Source: Rhynochetos jubatus (Eukaryota; Chordata; Aves; Eurypygiformes; Rhynochetidae). Taken from it: a stretch of 64,000 nucleotides of DNA. Under the pieces are notes generated by a model. It did not search any database, was not told where the DNA came from, and was given only the letters and a program-made list of their open reading frames with translations. Shown piece by piece: positions 1 through 11,470 of the stretch (within the stretch, counting starts at the first letter, position 1; every line of letters begins with the position of its first letter). The position numbers and the translations under genes are program-made. The stretch covers positions 43,619,700-43,683,699 of the forward strand of contig CM050648.1 of assembly GCA_027574665.1 (NCBI GenBank), read 5' to 3'.

Positions 1-3000
1 AAGCATTAGATTACTCAGATATAATTTATGTAAATGTTTCATCATATTTGTTAAGGCAGTACTTGACCTTGTACAGAAAACCACTTTTTGTCTAATTGCT
101 GCTGTGAATGATGGTTATGAACTATAATTAGTAATATTTATACTTTTCAGGGATTTTCTCTTCTATTAATATTTGGTATCAGTAATGTTTTTAATGGTGG
201 ATAATACTGGAGTGCCACCAAACTTGTTTTACAAAATCTTCTGACTTATTAAAGTTAATGCTGGTGTATTTGCATTTTATAGCATAGCGGTATTTCTGGT
301 TTTCCCAGTACTGGAATTTACAGCATTACAATTCCAAGGCAGCCTTTTCATGCAGACAGCTGAATTTTATGTTGTATCCATAAACAGCTGAGGACAAAAA
401 ATACACTGAAAGTCCGGGTTTTATTCTTTCTCTTCTGGGATGTAATACTTCCAGAGTCTGGAAATTCTTTATTTTATACTGGAAGCTTTTATTTTCAAAA
501 ACAACCCTCCAAACTTAGTAAGAAACATTTTAGATGAGTGCTGTTTTTAAAAGCAGATTAAATTTTGTAGAAATAGAGAGATTACACTGAAAAAATGTCT
601 TGCAGTGAATTTTCTTCCAAATTCCTTAGGAATCTTGCAGGGAACAATGGTTTGAAAACCAGCACATAGAAGAAATCCTTCCCTTTTGTTAGAAACAAAT
701 GGCACAAGGTGATCACATTGGTATTACTATTGCAACATCATGGCTGAAATGATAATTTGTCAAACTATAAAGAATTTCAAAATGCCAGATGTGACATTCC
801 CTGGGAATATAATATTGTTAGATGATGGAAAGAAAATGTAGTGAGGTATTTTTAATCTCCTAGCTGTGAAGATGTGATCCCAAATCAATGTCTTTGCAAG
901 ACTCAGGAGTGTCTAAAATGTGAACAAGTAAACTAGGGTGTCTGGGTTAAAATGATTTTTCAACATTAACTAGGTTGAGTAGTCCCTGCAGACTCTGGAA
1001 GGGAGCATTCAACTGTGTCCTTAAAACAGAATAAGTGTTCTGAAGTTAAAAAAAAAAAAGAAAAAGAAAAGGAAACCAAAACCACTTTTGTATTTCCGTT
1101 CCAAGACTTCTGTGCTTGTTCTTTCTTCATGACAACTAAGAGAGATGATCAGAAGGGCAGGAAGGAGTAAAGCAGAATAACATGAAATGTGAATCTGTAG
1201 TTTATCTTGGCAGAGCATAAATATCCATACAGTCTTCTGAATATAACCAAGATTTTTGTCTTCTGTATGCCACCAACTGAAATTTGGCAAGGTTCCTTTT
1301 TGTCTGGGCCCTTTCAGGATCTGCATTTTGCTCTTTAGAGACATTTCTTGTTCACTTAGATGCTGCCTGAGAACATGCAAGGTGTTGGTTTCTTTTGCAT
1401 GTTTTATGGTGAACAACAGTAATTGCTGTCTTACTGCATTTTCCAGATAATATCTAGCACCACTACTCTTAGGCATGCAATTAGCCTTATCATTACTTCT
1501 TACTAGGTATATTTAGTGAGATTTAAACAAAAAACTTTTCTTGAATATTTCCCTAGTACTTGGTTTTAATATATACCGTGTATGTTTATATAGAACACAT
1601 CATTCTAATATGAACCATCTATAATTATTATTTTGAGATAGCTAAAGAACAGTGTATTTCTGAAACTTGTGTATGTACAGGGAGATACATATACATACTT
1701 GTATGTGCTTTTGGTACTATGCTGAATCGTCTCATCACAAGAGCCCTTTGTTCAAGGGGATTGTGACATAAACTGTAAACTGTGGCATAAAGGAAAGGTT
1801 CTTTGGGGACTGAGCATTACTTTTAATGGAAATACGCTACCTCATGCACTGACTTGTCTGTGGTTTTGGGTTATTTAACTGTGTGCTTTCAAAAATCACT
1901 TGTGCACACACAGGAGGTCTAGCACAAGACACGATGAACTTAATACTCACAGGTCTGATGTACCTGCTGCCTGCTTTCGACAAACCTGATTTGGTGTATA
2001 AAAGAGTATAAGATTTACAATGTCAGCTGACAGGAAAACAAACCACTGGTTTTTTGCTTTAAGCAATAGGACTTGATCTGAAAACTAGTGACTAAAATGT
2101 TGTCATGCAGAAATGGATATAAGGTTTTTGCCAAAGGCCCAGTCCCTTTACTCTATAAGTGACGAGAGTATTTCTGTTTCTGTGAGTAATCTGTAATTTT
2201 CACAGAAAAATTGAAGTTCACTAATGCAGGAAAAAATAAGAAAACTATCTGCTAGTACCTGAGGACTTAATGTTGTGTGGTCACTCGTGTGTTCATGTGT
2301 CTCTGTGTAAAAATATCTCAAAGAAAAAACCCCACGTATTTATGAGAGCACTGATCATGGTTTTGTATTAAACTGACACTCTCGAGTGTGTTTTCTATAT
2401 TTCTTAATCTATTCTCACTGGCAGAATTGCCTTTATTAATGTCCCATATTAATGTAGAAGGTCTTTGTAGTGTCTCAACTTCAGAGAAGTTCATCATAAG
2501 AAAGGAAATTAATAACTACTGTCATGAAGCTCAGAAATCATTGCCAGATCCTTTGAGGGTGAAATCTGAAGTGGTCACACTGGGCACCAGGTGTTGTATT
2601 AAAGGATGTCATTTGTCTTGAGTTGTAATTGGGGTCATGATTAAAAAGATGCTAATTCCCTGCCTCAGATATTATTCTTAGGTTCATCCCTAACCCCTTT
2701 CATCAAAGTCTGGCTCTATTGCTCTCACTGCCATTAGTTTGTTTACTGGGAGTTATTAGTAAGGCTCTAGTCACTGTCACAGCTTGTTAGATCAAAATTA
2801 AACTGACTTACAGCTTCTGCATGAGTAGGGCTTGCAACAGATACCCATCAGGGATCCACCAGTCAATTCTGAAATTGTGAGAATAGATTTATTAACATCT
2901 ATTAATAGACTAGCTCACTGTGCTCAGTAAGAAAGGGATAAGACCTCTCTTTTCCCTCTACACCCAAAAGGGCACTCCAATAATGCACTCCTATTTTGCA

Positions 3001-5080
3001 ACTGACAGTGTAAATCTGAGTGTTTTCATTTCTCTGTTGCGGGCTGGGCGGGATATGAATTCAGTTGATTCTTTGGAGTACTTCAGACTTGAAAGTTTAA
3101 GTTCAAAGTCAAAGTTCATTAGCCATCACCTGGAAAGGAGAAGTATCCACAGTGGTTATGGGAATCTGCTCCACTCTTCAGACTTCTACATCAAGATCTT
3201 CTATATATGGAGTATGTTTCATTTTAGATTTCAAATTTGTATACAAATGCACTTACTGGCCCTGAATATGTGGCTGCTGATTTCTAAAGAATTTATAGTA
3301 TCTGATGGCTTTTATTAGTATACAATCATTTTCTCTAGAAATACATTTTTTTGGTATGTTCCGCCCCCCTCCCCTCTGTCGTTCTGTAATTGGATTTTAC
3401 TTTTGTTCTTGGCAACTGTTTTCTTTTTTCAATGCTTTTTGGGGCTATGAGGACAAAGGGTTGAGAGTTTTGTTGTGTGTCCTGAAGATGGCAAACACGT
3501 GCTGAGTGAATGTTCAGAACTGAGAGTCTTCTCATAAGAAGGTAAAATGGAGACCCGCAGTCAGGGTCAAGCCCAGGTTTTACGTTTGATCTTTGTAAGG
3601 AATGCAACTCTTGCTATCTTCAGGTCACAAGAGAAGGCTGTGTCACAGAGAACCAAGACAGAAGGTGGCCAAGGAGCCTGAAGTTTCTAGGCAAGGCTGC
3701 TCAAGGTCCAACATTTTTTGCCCTGATCACAGGAATAGAGAAAAATGTTGCAGCATTTCCTTTTCTAGTATTTTGACTCAGCCTGGCATCATCCATCCCA
3801 CAGTGCAAGGTTCCTTAATATTGTTATATTTTACCTAAATCTGTTTAGATATGCACACGGAGCAGTTGAATCACACGTGAATCATTTATTATATTTATTA
3901 TATGGCGCTTGTCCAGTCATTCTGTTCAGGTTCTTCTCTTCATGTGGGAAGTTGTCATAGGAAAATTATCAACTCGTGTGGTTTAAATCAAATGCGGAAT
4001 TAAACATTTTGTGATAAATTAATGACATATAATTAACTGGAAATCAATTAACTGATTCTGGATCAGTGCCAGCAGTACAGCAGATATTCCTTAATGATTG
4101 CTTACAAGGTTCTAAATACCTTTTTTAAAAGTAATGCCAAAAATTTGTAATCTTGCCTATGTTTCTTGCCCCTGTATATACACACCTTATATGAATGGTT
4201 GCTCACATGCTCACTCACACCGGAAGTGTGGGTTTCCCTGTTTGTTCACCCTGCTAGAGATGGGTTTGCTCATGCTTTGTGTTGCTCCCTACAATATGCT
4301 AATCTGTGCTGGCAAGATGACACCCCATGAGTTCCCACGTGCACCCTGAGCTGCTGGTCCTTCTGCCACTGCACCCCATACTGTCAGCCCTCTGGCTGGA
4401 GTGCAGCCTGCTCTCTGCATGGGATGGGAAGGATGCTGTGTCAGGCCTAGACCCAGTCGCTATGTCAGCAGGGTGACTTCTGCTACTGTCAGACACAGTT
4501 TGACATCTGCTCTGAGTGCTTTCGCACTCCCAGGTCGCTACCCACAAGCATGAATTTTTATGCCACCTTGTCAAGATATGTCCTTTTCTTAAAAGCCTGG
4601 ATGACCTTCCAGTTACTGTTCCATCAATCTGATGGTTGCCCTATGAAGACTGATACCTGTTCATTTCCTCTTTAAAGTTACCAGGCTTTGGGGAAACACC
4701 CTTTACAGTCAGCTTTGTTTGGGTATTCCCTTTTGGGTATTCTGCTCACATATGCCTCACACACATTCCTGTGTATCATCTGGTGTTACACAGGCTTACC
4801 AAGGAACAGCTGTGTGAATTCCCCTAAAAGGGGAAATAATATTTCACTACAATGCTAATTAATTTAATAATTCATAGATTTTTACTTTCCTTGTTATAAA
4901 TATGATGGCTATGCTACAATATATGGGTAGGTAATAGTGCCTAAGAATCTATATGCAGTTTTGACATGTCTGTGAAGACGTGTGTTCCTCCAGTCATTAG
5001 ATTTCTCAAACATTTAAGCAAAGTTTTACTCAGATAAGTTGTGATCTTTAGATAGTTAATTACTTAATATGATCTTTCAA
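1..5080. other. Unique AT-rich non-coding sequence
   Basis: I see no exon structure or recognisable transposon here. There is an A/G-rich run near 1047-1071. A 151-codon minus-strand open frame (1021-1476) is discussed as a finding. A GC-richer patch lies near 4320-4580 and is open on the minus strand, but it has no recognisable protein or splice pattern. The remainder looks like ordinary avian intron or intergenic DNA. Confidence 0.6.
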
Positions 5081-5990
5081 AATATCTACCTGGACTTGTG
5101 CAAAGCATTTGACACTGAACCGCATGACATCCTTATCTCTTGGAGAGACATGGATTTGCCAGATGGACTACTTGGGTGACAAGGAATTGGCTGGATGGTC
5201 ACACTGAAAGAGTTATGGTCAACGACTCGATATTGTAGTGATGAGTGATATTCCTCAGGGTTTGGTGTTGGGGCTGGTGATGTTCAACATCTTTGCCAGC
5301 GACATGGACAGTGGGATTGAGTGCACCCTCAGCAAGTTTGGTGGTGACACCAAGCTATGTAGTGCGGTCAACACGCTGGAAGGAAGGGATGCCATCCAGA
5401 GGGACCTGGACAGGCTGGAGAGGTGGGCCACTGCCAACCTCGTGGAGTCCAAGTGCAAGGTCCTGCATCTGGGTCGGGGCAATCCCAAGCACAAGTACAG
5501 GCCAGGCAGAGAATGGATAGAGAGCAGCCCTGAGGAGAAGGGCTCGGGGGTACTGGTGGATGAAAAGCTGGACATGAGCCAGCAGTATGTGCTGGCAGCC
5601 CAGAAAGCCAACCGTATCCTGGGCTGTATCCAGAGAAGTGTGGGCAGTAGATGGAGAGAGGTGATTCTCCCACTCTGCTCTTGTGAGACCCCACCTGCAG
5701 TACTGGGCTCCTGGTATTCTGGAACCCCCAGTGCAAGAAGAATATGGACATGTTGGAGATAGTCCAGAGGTGGACCACAAAGATGATCAAAGGGGTGAAG
5801 ACAGGCTGAGACAATTGGGCTTGTTCAGCCTGGAGAAGAGAAGGCTCTGGGGAGACCTTATAGCACCTCCCAGTACCTGAAGGGGCTACAAGGAAGCTGG
5901 GGGGGGGACTTTTTACAAGGACCTGTAGTGATAGGACAAGGGCTAATGTGTTTAAACTGAAAGTGGGTAGATTTAGATTGGATAGAAGGA
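5081..5990 (+). mobile_element. CR1 LINE fragment, reverse-transcriptase region
   Basis: This is a degraded copy of the avian CR1 non-LTR retrotransposon, running from the reverse-transcriptase domain towards the 3' end. The start near 5081 encodes a motif-A-like stretch, Leu-Asp-Leu-Cys-Lys-Ala-Phe-Asp. It is followed by PQGLVLG near 5253 and by strings typical of CR1 ORF2 such as [56 protein letters not shown] and [12 protein letters not shown]. Beyond 5800 the GLFSLEKRRLWGDLIA block and the following untranslated-type sequence (to about 5988) are recognisable. CR1 copies are normally 5'-truncated with an intact 3' end. This copy lacks its 3' end and stops where an LTR fragment begins, so it was broken after insertion. 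It is no longer able to move. Confidence 0.93.
5238..5880 (+). pseudogene. CR1 ORF2 reverse-transcriptase remnant
   Basis: This is the coding remnant inside the CR1 copy. The family's protein is an endonuclease plus reverse transcriptase that copies its own RNA at a nicked target site. The frame is open from 5238 to 5762 but leaves the CR1 protein near 5670-5680. The family match then continues in the next frame (RPHLQYWAP onward) to 5880, so there is a frameshift. A further frame change and an in-frame stop separate the motif A region at 5087-5113 from this frame. At 5337-5348 the expected Phe-Ala-Asp-Asp catalytic motif reads Phe-Gly-Gly-Asp, so one catalytic aspartate is lost. The piece covers only part of the roughly 900-1000-residue family protein. 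Minus-strand open frames over the same DNA (5255-5611, 5355-5780, 5368-5994) are antisense shadows. Confidence 0.88.
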
Positions 5991-6001
5991 ACACAGTGAA
6001 T

Positions 6002-6195
6002 TGTGGTGTGTTGACCTTGGTTGGCTGACAGATGCTTACACAGCCACTCTCACTTGTCTCTCCTCAACAGGACTGGTGGTTGGAGGGAAGTAAGATGAGA
6101 AAACTTCTTGGTTGAGATAAAAACAGGAAGATCCCTTACCAATTACTGTCATGGGCAAAAAAAGACACAACTTAGGGAAAAAATAATTTATTTAA
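6002..6195 (-). mobile_element. Avian ERV-type LTR fragment
   Basis: The block beginning TGTGGTGTGTTGACCTTGG, continuing through GGTTGAGATAAAAACAGG and CAATTACTGTCATGGGC, and ending in an AT-rich stretch near 6195 matches my memory of a common avian LTR-type interspersed repeat. The orientation is inferred from its resemblance in layout to the LTR end at 7287, where the terminal bases and a GGTTGAGATAAG-like word occur in the same order; the minus strand would then read 5' to 3'. The outer terminus abuts the broken CR1 copy. No internal viral coding sequence is seen beside it. The family name is left open. Confidence 0.6.
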
Positions 6196-7286
6196 TTCAT
6201 CAGTCTAGAATGAAAGCAGGCATTATAAAAGTTTTATTCTACTTTGTGTTCTCTCAGACCTAGAATTTGAAGAGACACTTTTTGAAGAGGTGTTGGGAAA
6301 CTTTATTCAAGCTTGAAGAAAAAAAGGAAGGAAACAAATGACAGCTACAGCAGAAGCCTGGAATCCTGGGTCTAAAAGACAGGTACAGTTAGGCACAAAC
6401 TGACTTTATAAAAGCTGTGATACACCTACTAGAACAGCCTTCAAAATTGTGCTTTTCTAGTGCTTTTTTTCAACATTCAACATGCTTCTACTTTTCTAAT
6501 CCATTTCTTGTGTTGAGCTGAGAATATACTGGGTAGCTTCTGGGCAATAACTTGCCAAGAAGTTATTGTTATGAAGCTATATGTCCCATTAAAAAAGGTT
6601 GTTTCTGATGGACCTGCATTGATTGTCCTCTTTCTGCTCTCCTCCTTAATATGTTTCTGTCAAGACAAAACGTTTCTCTTCATTCAGCCCTCCAAGCAAC
6701 TTAATTTCCACTTTCAATAATTGTTGGGCTCTGAAATACATTGTAATAATACTATAAATTCTGATGGGGAAATACCTCAAAAATCTACAATGCCTTCTTT
6801 CAAGATGCTAATTTATTTCACTGTTTACAAATGCTTTTGCAAGGCAGAGAAACTTATTATGTTAAGGACCTTTGAGAACAAGTTGCATAACTGCAGAGTT
6901 TATATCCCTTCTGAAAGAAACACAGGTCTATGGCATTCAACCTATAAAATTGAAGGGGGGGTGGGGGTGTTCTATACCGAAATAACATACAAGACAAAAT
7001 GCTTTTCATACTGTTCAAACATAAAATTGTTGAACGTTGCCCAGTGCTAGCTCTGTACAGATTTTTATAGAAAGTCCCTTTCTCTTGAAGAACAGGGGAA
7101 TATAAAATAATTTTTAAGATTATTAAGCTCAATGTGATGACTGCAGGGAAGAGGCTGCTTTATTTTCTGAGTTACTCACATTAGCACTGCTTATTTTGCT
7201 TTCTAGCTTTTCTGCTTTCTGCCTTGCATTCTTCTTTCTTTCCTGTCTTGTTCTTTGAACAGTTTAGATTGTTAGAAATTACACAG
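6196..7286. other. Unique sequence between two LTR fragments
   Basis: This AT-rich sequence has no recognised gene. It contains a G-rich run near 6954-6967. It is too short and too unlike retroviral coding DNA to be a provirus interior. The flanking LTR fragments also appear to belong to different families, so I read it as host sequence. Confidence 0.5.
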
Positions 7287-7430
7287 TGTAGTGGTTTAAG
7301 TCCAGTCGTCAACTAAGCACCACTTGCTCACCTTCCTCCTCCCCCGGTGGGATGGGGGAGAGAATTGGAAGAAAAACGATAAGAAAACTCATTGGTTGAA
7401 ATAAGAACAGTTTATTAACAGCAACACCAC
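7287..7430 (-). mobile_element. Fragment of avian ERVL-like LTR, 3' end
   Basis: Read on the minus strand, this is the terminal part of the LTR family seen more completely at 54091-54915. It has a GAACTTATTTCAACC-like block with AATGAGTTTTCTTA, then TTCTCTCCCCCATCCCACC, a purine/pyrimidine-rich stretch, GTGCTTAGTTG, and an ending like CTTAAACCACTACA. Only about 145 bases survive and the U3 part is missing. No partner LTR or internal sequence is visible within reach. It is likely an old, truncated solo LTR. Confidence 0.75.
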
Positions 7431-10400
7431 CTAGCTCAACTTTTTTTCTCTTACCATTATAGAAACATTCTTTTTTATCATGGCAGTTTTAAACACTTTC
7501 CCTTTTTGTTAAAATAAAATACTGGTCTCATAACTAATTTAGTTTATGTAATAGCGAGATCATCTTAATGGGAACTAATTTAGTTTTTCCACATCTAAAT
7601 TCCTAGGATGAAGTCTTTTTCTCAGAGAAAAGCTTAGAAGTTCAGCTTTTGTCTTATTTCCTTGGAATGTCACCTAAAATTTTCTTGCATATTTCCTTCC
7701 TTGCACCTCAGTGAAATTCTAAAGTCCCTGGATTTTAATTCTGTTTTCTGGAATCTGCTGGTGTGCAGTAGAAACTCCTCTATGTCAGCCTCTTCGGTTC
7801 CAGAGCTGGTACTGTGTTCATGAGAGGGCAGATGGGCTAGAAAACTTTCCTGGTAAATGTAATTTACAGGATCTTAAAGCTTTTGTTTCATTCTCAGTGA
7901 AGAATTATGTGCCCGTGTCTCCCTCTTGTGGCATGAAAATAGTTTGACCAGAAATTGTTAATTGGAAAAGAGCACAGCCTTTCCTGGTTTCAATTTGCCC
8001 ATTACTATTCAGTTTTTAATACTCAGTTTGTGTAATGTTTTAACTGAACAATTAAGGATTCTCATGGAGGTGCACTGAAAGCTTCAAGTTAAAATTTTGG
8101 CCAGAATTAAAATCCCTGGGTTTGTACTGCACTGTTTCTCCAAAACTAATTTTGTGTTAACAAGGGTAACTTTGAACTTTTTGTTTTCTTGTAACGTACT
8201 CAGTCCCAGCTTTTAAGGTCCAGTTAATATGAAGATCTCTATTTTCTCACCGAAAGATGAGGTTTATGGGCTCTGTGTCACAATTCACAAACCCTGATGT
8301 CCTGTTTTAGGACCAAGTTGGTTTGTATATATCCTATTCAAATGTCCCTGCAACATCCCTCCCAGGATTTCTCTTTCCAAGATTGCTGTAACAAACACCG
8401 ATTCAGGTGTCTCTGCTCTGCACCCACAGCAAAGATGTGTTTAAGCTTCAAAAAACCAAGCCAACTCAGAAGTCTAAGGAAAAACCCTACAAAATCTTGT
8501 TTTGTTTTGTTCTTAAACGTTATTTTGCTTTGTTTTAATCTTAGCTTCTCGTTTCGAAATCCTGGGGATTCAATCATCTACTGTTTCATCAAGGCCTGTC
8601 TTAATTCTCTATCAGTTTTTACACACTGAGTAGTCCAAAGTGTTTGTGTATGTAAGTGGAGTAGTATAATTTTTCTCAGGAATGACAGGCCTCATCTCAG
8701 AGCTTTAGGAACCTTCAGAAAACCTGAGGACACTATTTCAGGGTATAGTGGTATATAGTGGCAACTTTAAGTGAAGATCCAGGAGCTTATAAAGCTATCT
8801 AAAGAAGTAATATGTAGCTGTTCCTGTTATTAAAGCCCATGTTATCCAAAATGCTGAATGTCTTCAATCCTGTATGTATACTGTCTTGCAGAAGTGACTG
8901 AGAAGTGATATATCACTTGGTAGACCACATTTGTGAACCATGGTTACCTAAATGGACTTGTTCCCCAGGAAAACAGGACTGAGTTTACCAAGTATGTATC
9001 ACATCTCCTAAGAGGCTGGAGATGAACACAAATACAATAAAGACAAAAAGTAGTATAGATGTCTCTGTTCAAAGTGGGCTTCTTTAAGCATAGCCTACCT
9101 TTGGAAAAACAAACCAGGTCATAAGAAATCACTGCTACCTGGCTGAATACAAAGAGAGCCCAAAGGTAATTAAATGTTTGCAAGTGCCAAATCTATTGAA
9201 GCTGTTGTGCAACCAGGAAGTACATTTCAGAAGGAAGTGAAGGCACAGACCTGTCCTTCAAACATGAGGTTGTTCAGCATGCAGAATTAATCAGCAGCAA
9301 ACTCTTAGACCCCCTAAATAATGTCTGTCCTTGTAGGCCACTGATTAGGACAGAATGACTACACATCCAGAGTTGCCAGTTCAGTCACAGATTTCAGCCT
9401 TCTGTTTCAAAATAGCAAAAACAGTCTTTGAGGTGTTGGTTTTTGTTCCAGACTTTAGAACAAACATCAAACAAGTAAAAATATCCTTTGACTTTGGGCC
9501 AAAGAGTTTTCTATCTGTTGCTTTAGCTCCAGTGCTAATGATTCGCCTGTTCTCTTATAGCCTGAGAAAAGACATGTACTTATATTGAGTAACCTGACCC
9601 AGAAAGGATGCTTCTGGGAACCTTTTCTGGCTTTGTGGTGTTGTGCTTTGTTGAACTACATGAGATAAGAAACATCCCCTGAAAGAATGAGAGGTGGGCT
9701 TCGAAACACACTATGTTATTACAACAGAGACAAGAGTCTGAGGTTTCTGTGTCCCAGGTGAATGCCTTACCCATACAGCTATAAAGTAGACAAGTGTCAT
9801 CTTGTCTGGTGAATAATTATAAGTAGAATAGCTTTTAACAAAAGAGGATGCTAATGAACAAATACAGGATTCCTAGTCTTGTAGCTAAGGGCATTTCAGA
9901 AATCTAAGCATCACTTGCTCTAAGTCAGAAGAAGTGCAGGTTTGAAAACAAGAGTAATGCCTCAAGGAAAATGATCGTATTTGCAGTCAGACATAAAGGA
10001 TCTGCACGCAGACAAAGGGGGGAAAAACATCCCAAGTTACCAGAAACATTCTGTGAAATCTGACATACTTGGTCAGAGAATTGGGATTTCCAGGACTAGG
10101 CACTGCAGGTGAGATACACAGAGTATCTAAATTAGCATGAGACCATGGACTAGGTATGAGTTATGCAGTCAGCAGTTTAGGTGTTTTAGTATCATAACTA
10201 TCCTTTTTTGAGGGTATTATAGTTATCTCAGTGCTTTTGTAAGCAGGAATATTCAGTGGCTATTATAATCATTCTTATGATAACTTCTTTCTCTTTTTTG
10301 CCATCTATAAAATATGTGAAAAAACCCATTTTGATTATGAGAAGACAAAATCTAAATTGGTGTAAGCAGTTTTAATAAATTTTGTGTGAAAACTTCGGTA

Positions 10401-11190
10401 TTATCAGTTTGCCCTCATTCACAGCTTAGTAAGAGACTAGTTCCTTTTAGTTTGTCTCTGGTAAGTTCCACTTTCTGGTTCTTGTACACAAGAAGGATGA
10501 TTAAAATACTATTTGAAATGCAGTAAAAAATGAATAAAAACTAGTCAGGAAGTGGGCTTATGGTAGATTTTGGAGAAGGGCAGCATGCCAGATGAAAGTT
10601 ACTACTGAGAATATTATGTAACACCTATGTAAGTCAGTCTAGTTGTTGAGATGTGCCTAGGTTTTGATTAATTGTCAATACACAGGGATTAACATTTCTC
10701 ATCTGTCCTGACAGTACTTGAGCTCTGATCCAGATGTTTTATAGGGATGTTCTCTGTTCTTGCTGTATATTTCCATAAGGCAGTGCATTTTTTTGCTAGT
10801 AAAATTATATTGCAAGTGTTCCCATTTGTGTAAAAACCATATATTTGGTCATAAATAGCAATAAGACTGCCAAAAAAGATGTCAAAGAGAAGTTATGTCT
10901 GAAACCATAATATAGCAAGTATATTGACATTATTTGTTTAGGAAGTTTATTCAACAATCAGTCTAATTTTGTCCCACAGAAACCATTACTACAGATACGC
11001 ATGACAAAATTTCAGTCTGACCCCAAGATCCTAGGTTAGCATTTAGAAAATCCATGTTTAAACTTCTAGATGGAATATGTTGATCCAGAATCACTGGTGT
11101 GCAAGAAGCGATAACACCATTAAGGTGTTCCTTTTTCTGCTATGACTTGGAGAGCTAGAGAGCTACTGTGCCTGTGGAGCTGAATCAGTA
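7431..11190. other. Unique AT-rich non-coding sequence
   Basis: I see no exon, RNA gene or recognisable transposon. Open frames such as 8297-8629 (+) and 8338-8577 (-) overlap in opposite directions and contain homopolymer-derived residues. They look like chance frames. Confidence 0.55.
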
Positions 11191-11470
11191 TAAACTCCAC
11201 ACCTGCTTCCACAGGGTGGCAGCCCAAGCTCTGCCTAAACCCGAGAGCGGTGCTTCTCTCTCTCTTTGCCTGAAACAACTAGGATCGCCCTCGCGTTGCA
11301 GAGCTTTGCAAAACTCACCAGAATTTTACTGTACATCTAGTGAGTCAGGTGTTGGCCCCTTCATCCTCAGAGACTCTCTAATTGCCCACAGCAAGACGGT
11401 CTCTCTTCTGCTAATGGCACATCAAAATGCCATTCCCATATTGTGTGTTAATTAGATTATGATTAGTTCA
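11190..11470. promoter_or_regulatory. Candidate conserved non-coding element
   Basis: This patch has balanced composition, several CpGs (near 11240-11295) and few simple runs. It ends in homeodomain-type words (CTAATTGCCC near 11380, GTTAATTAG near 11447). The surrounding sequence is more AT-rich and repetitive. This texture is typical of vertebrate conserved elements, but conservation cannot be seen from one sequence. The plus-strand frame at 11168-11455 has no recognisable protein family. Confidence 0.3.

Noticed and set aside
5368-5994. 208-codon minus-strand open frame
   Set aside because: It is antisense to the CR1 reverse-transcriptase fragment. The other minus-strand frames at 5255-5611 and 5355-5780 are likewise shadows of the well-kept sense frame.
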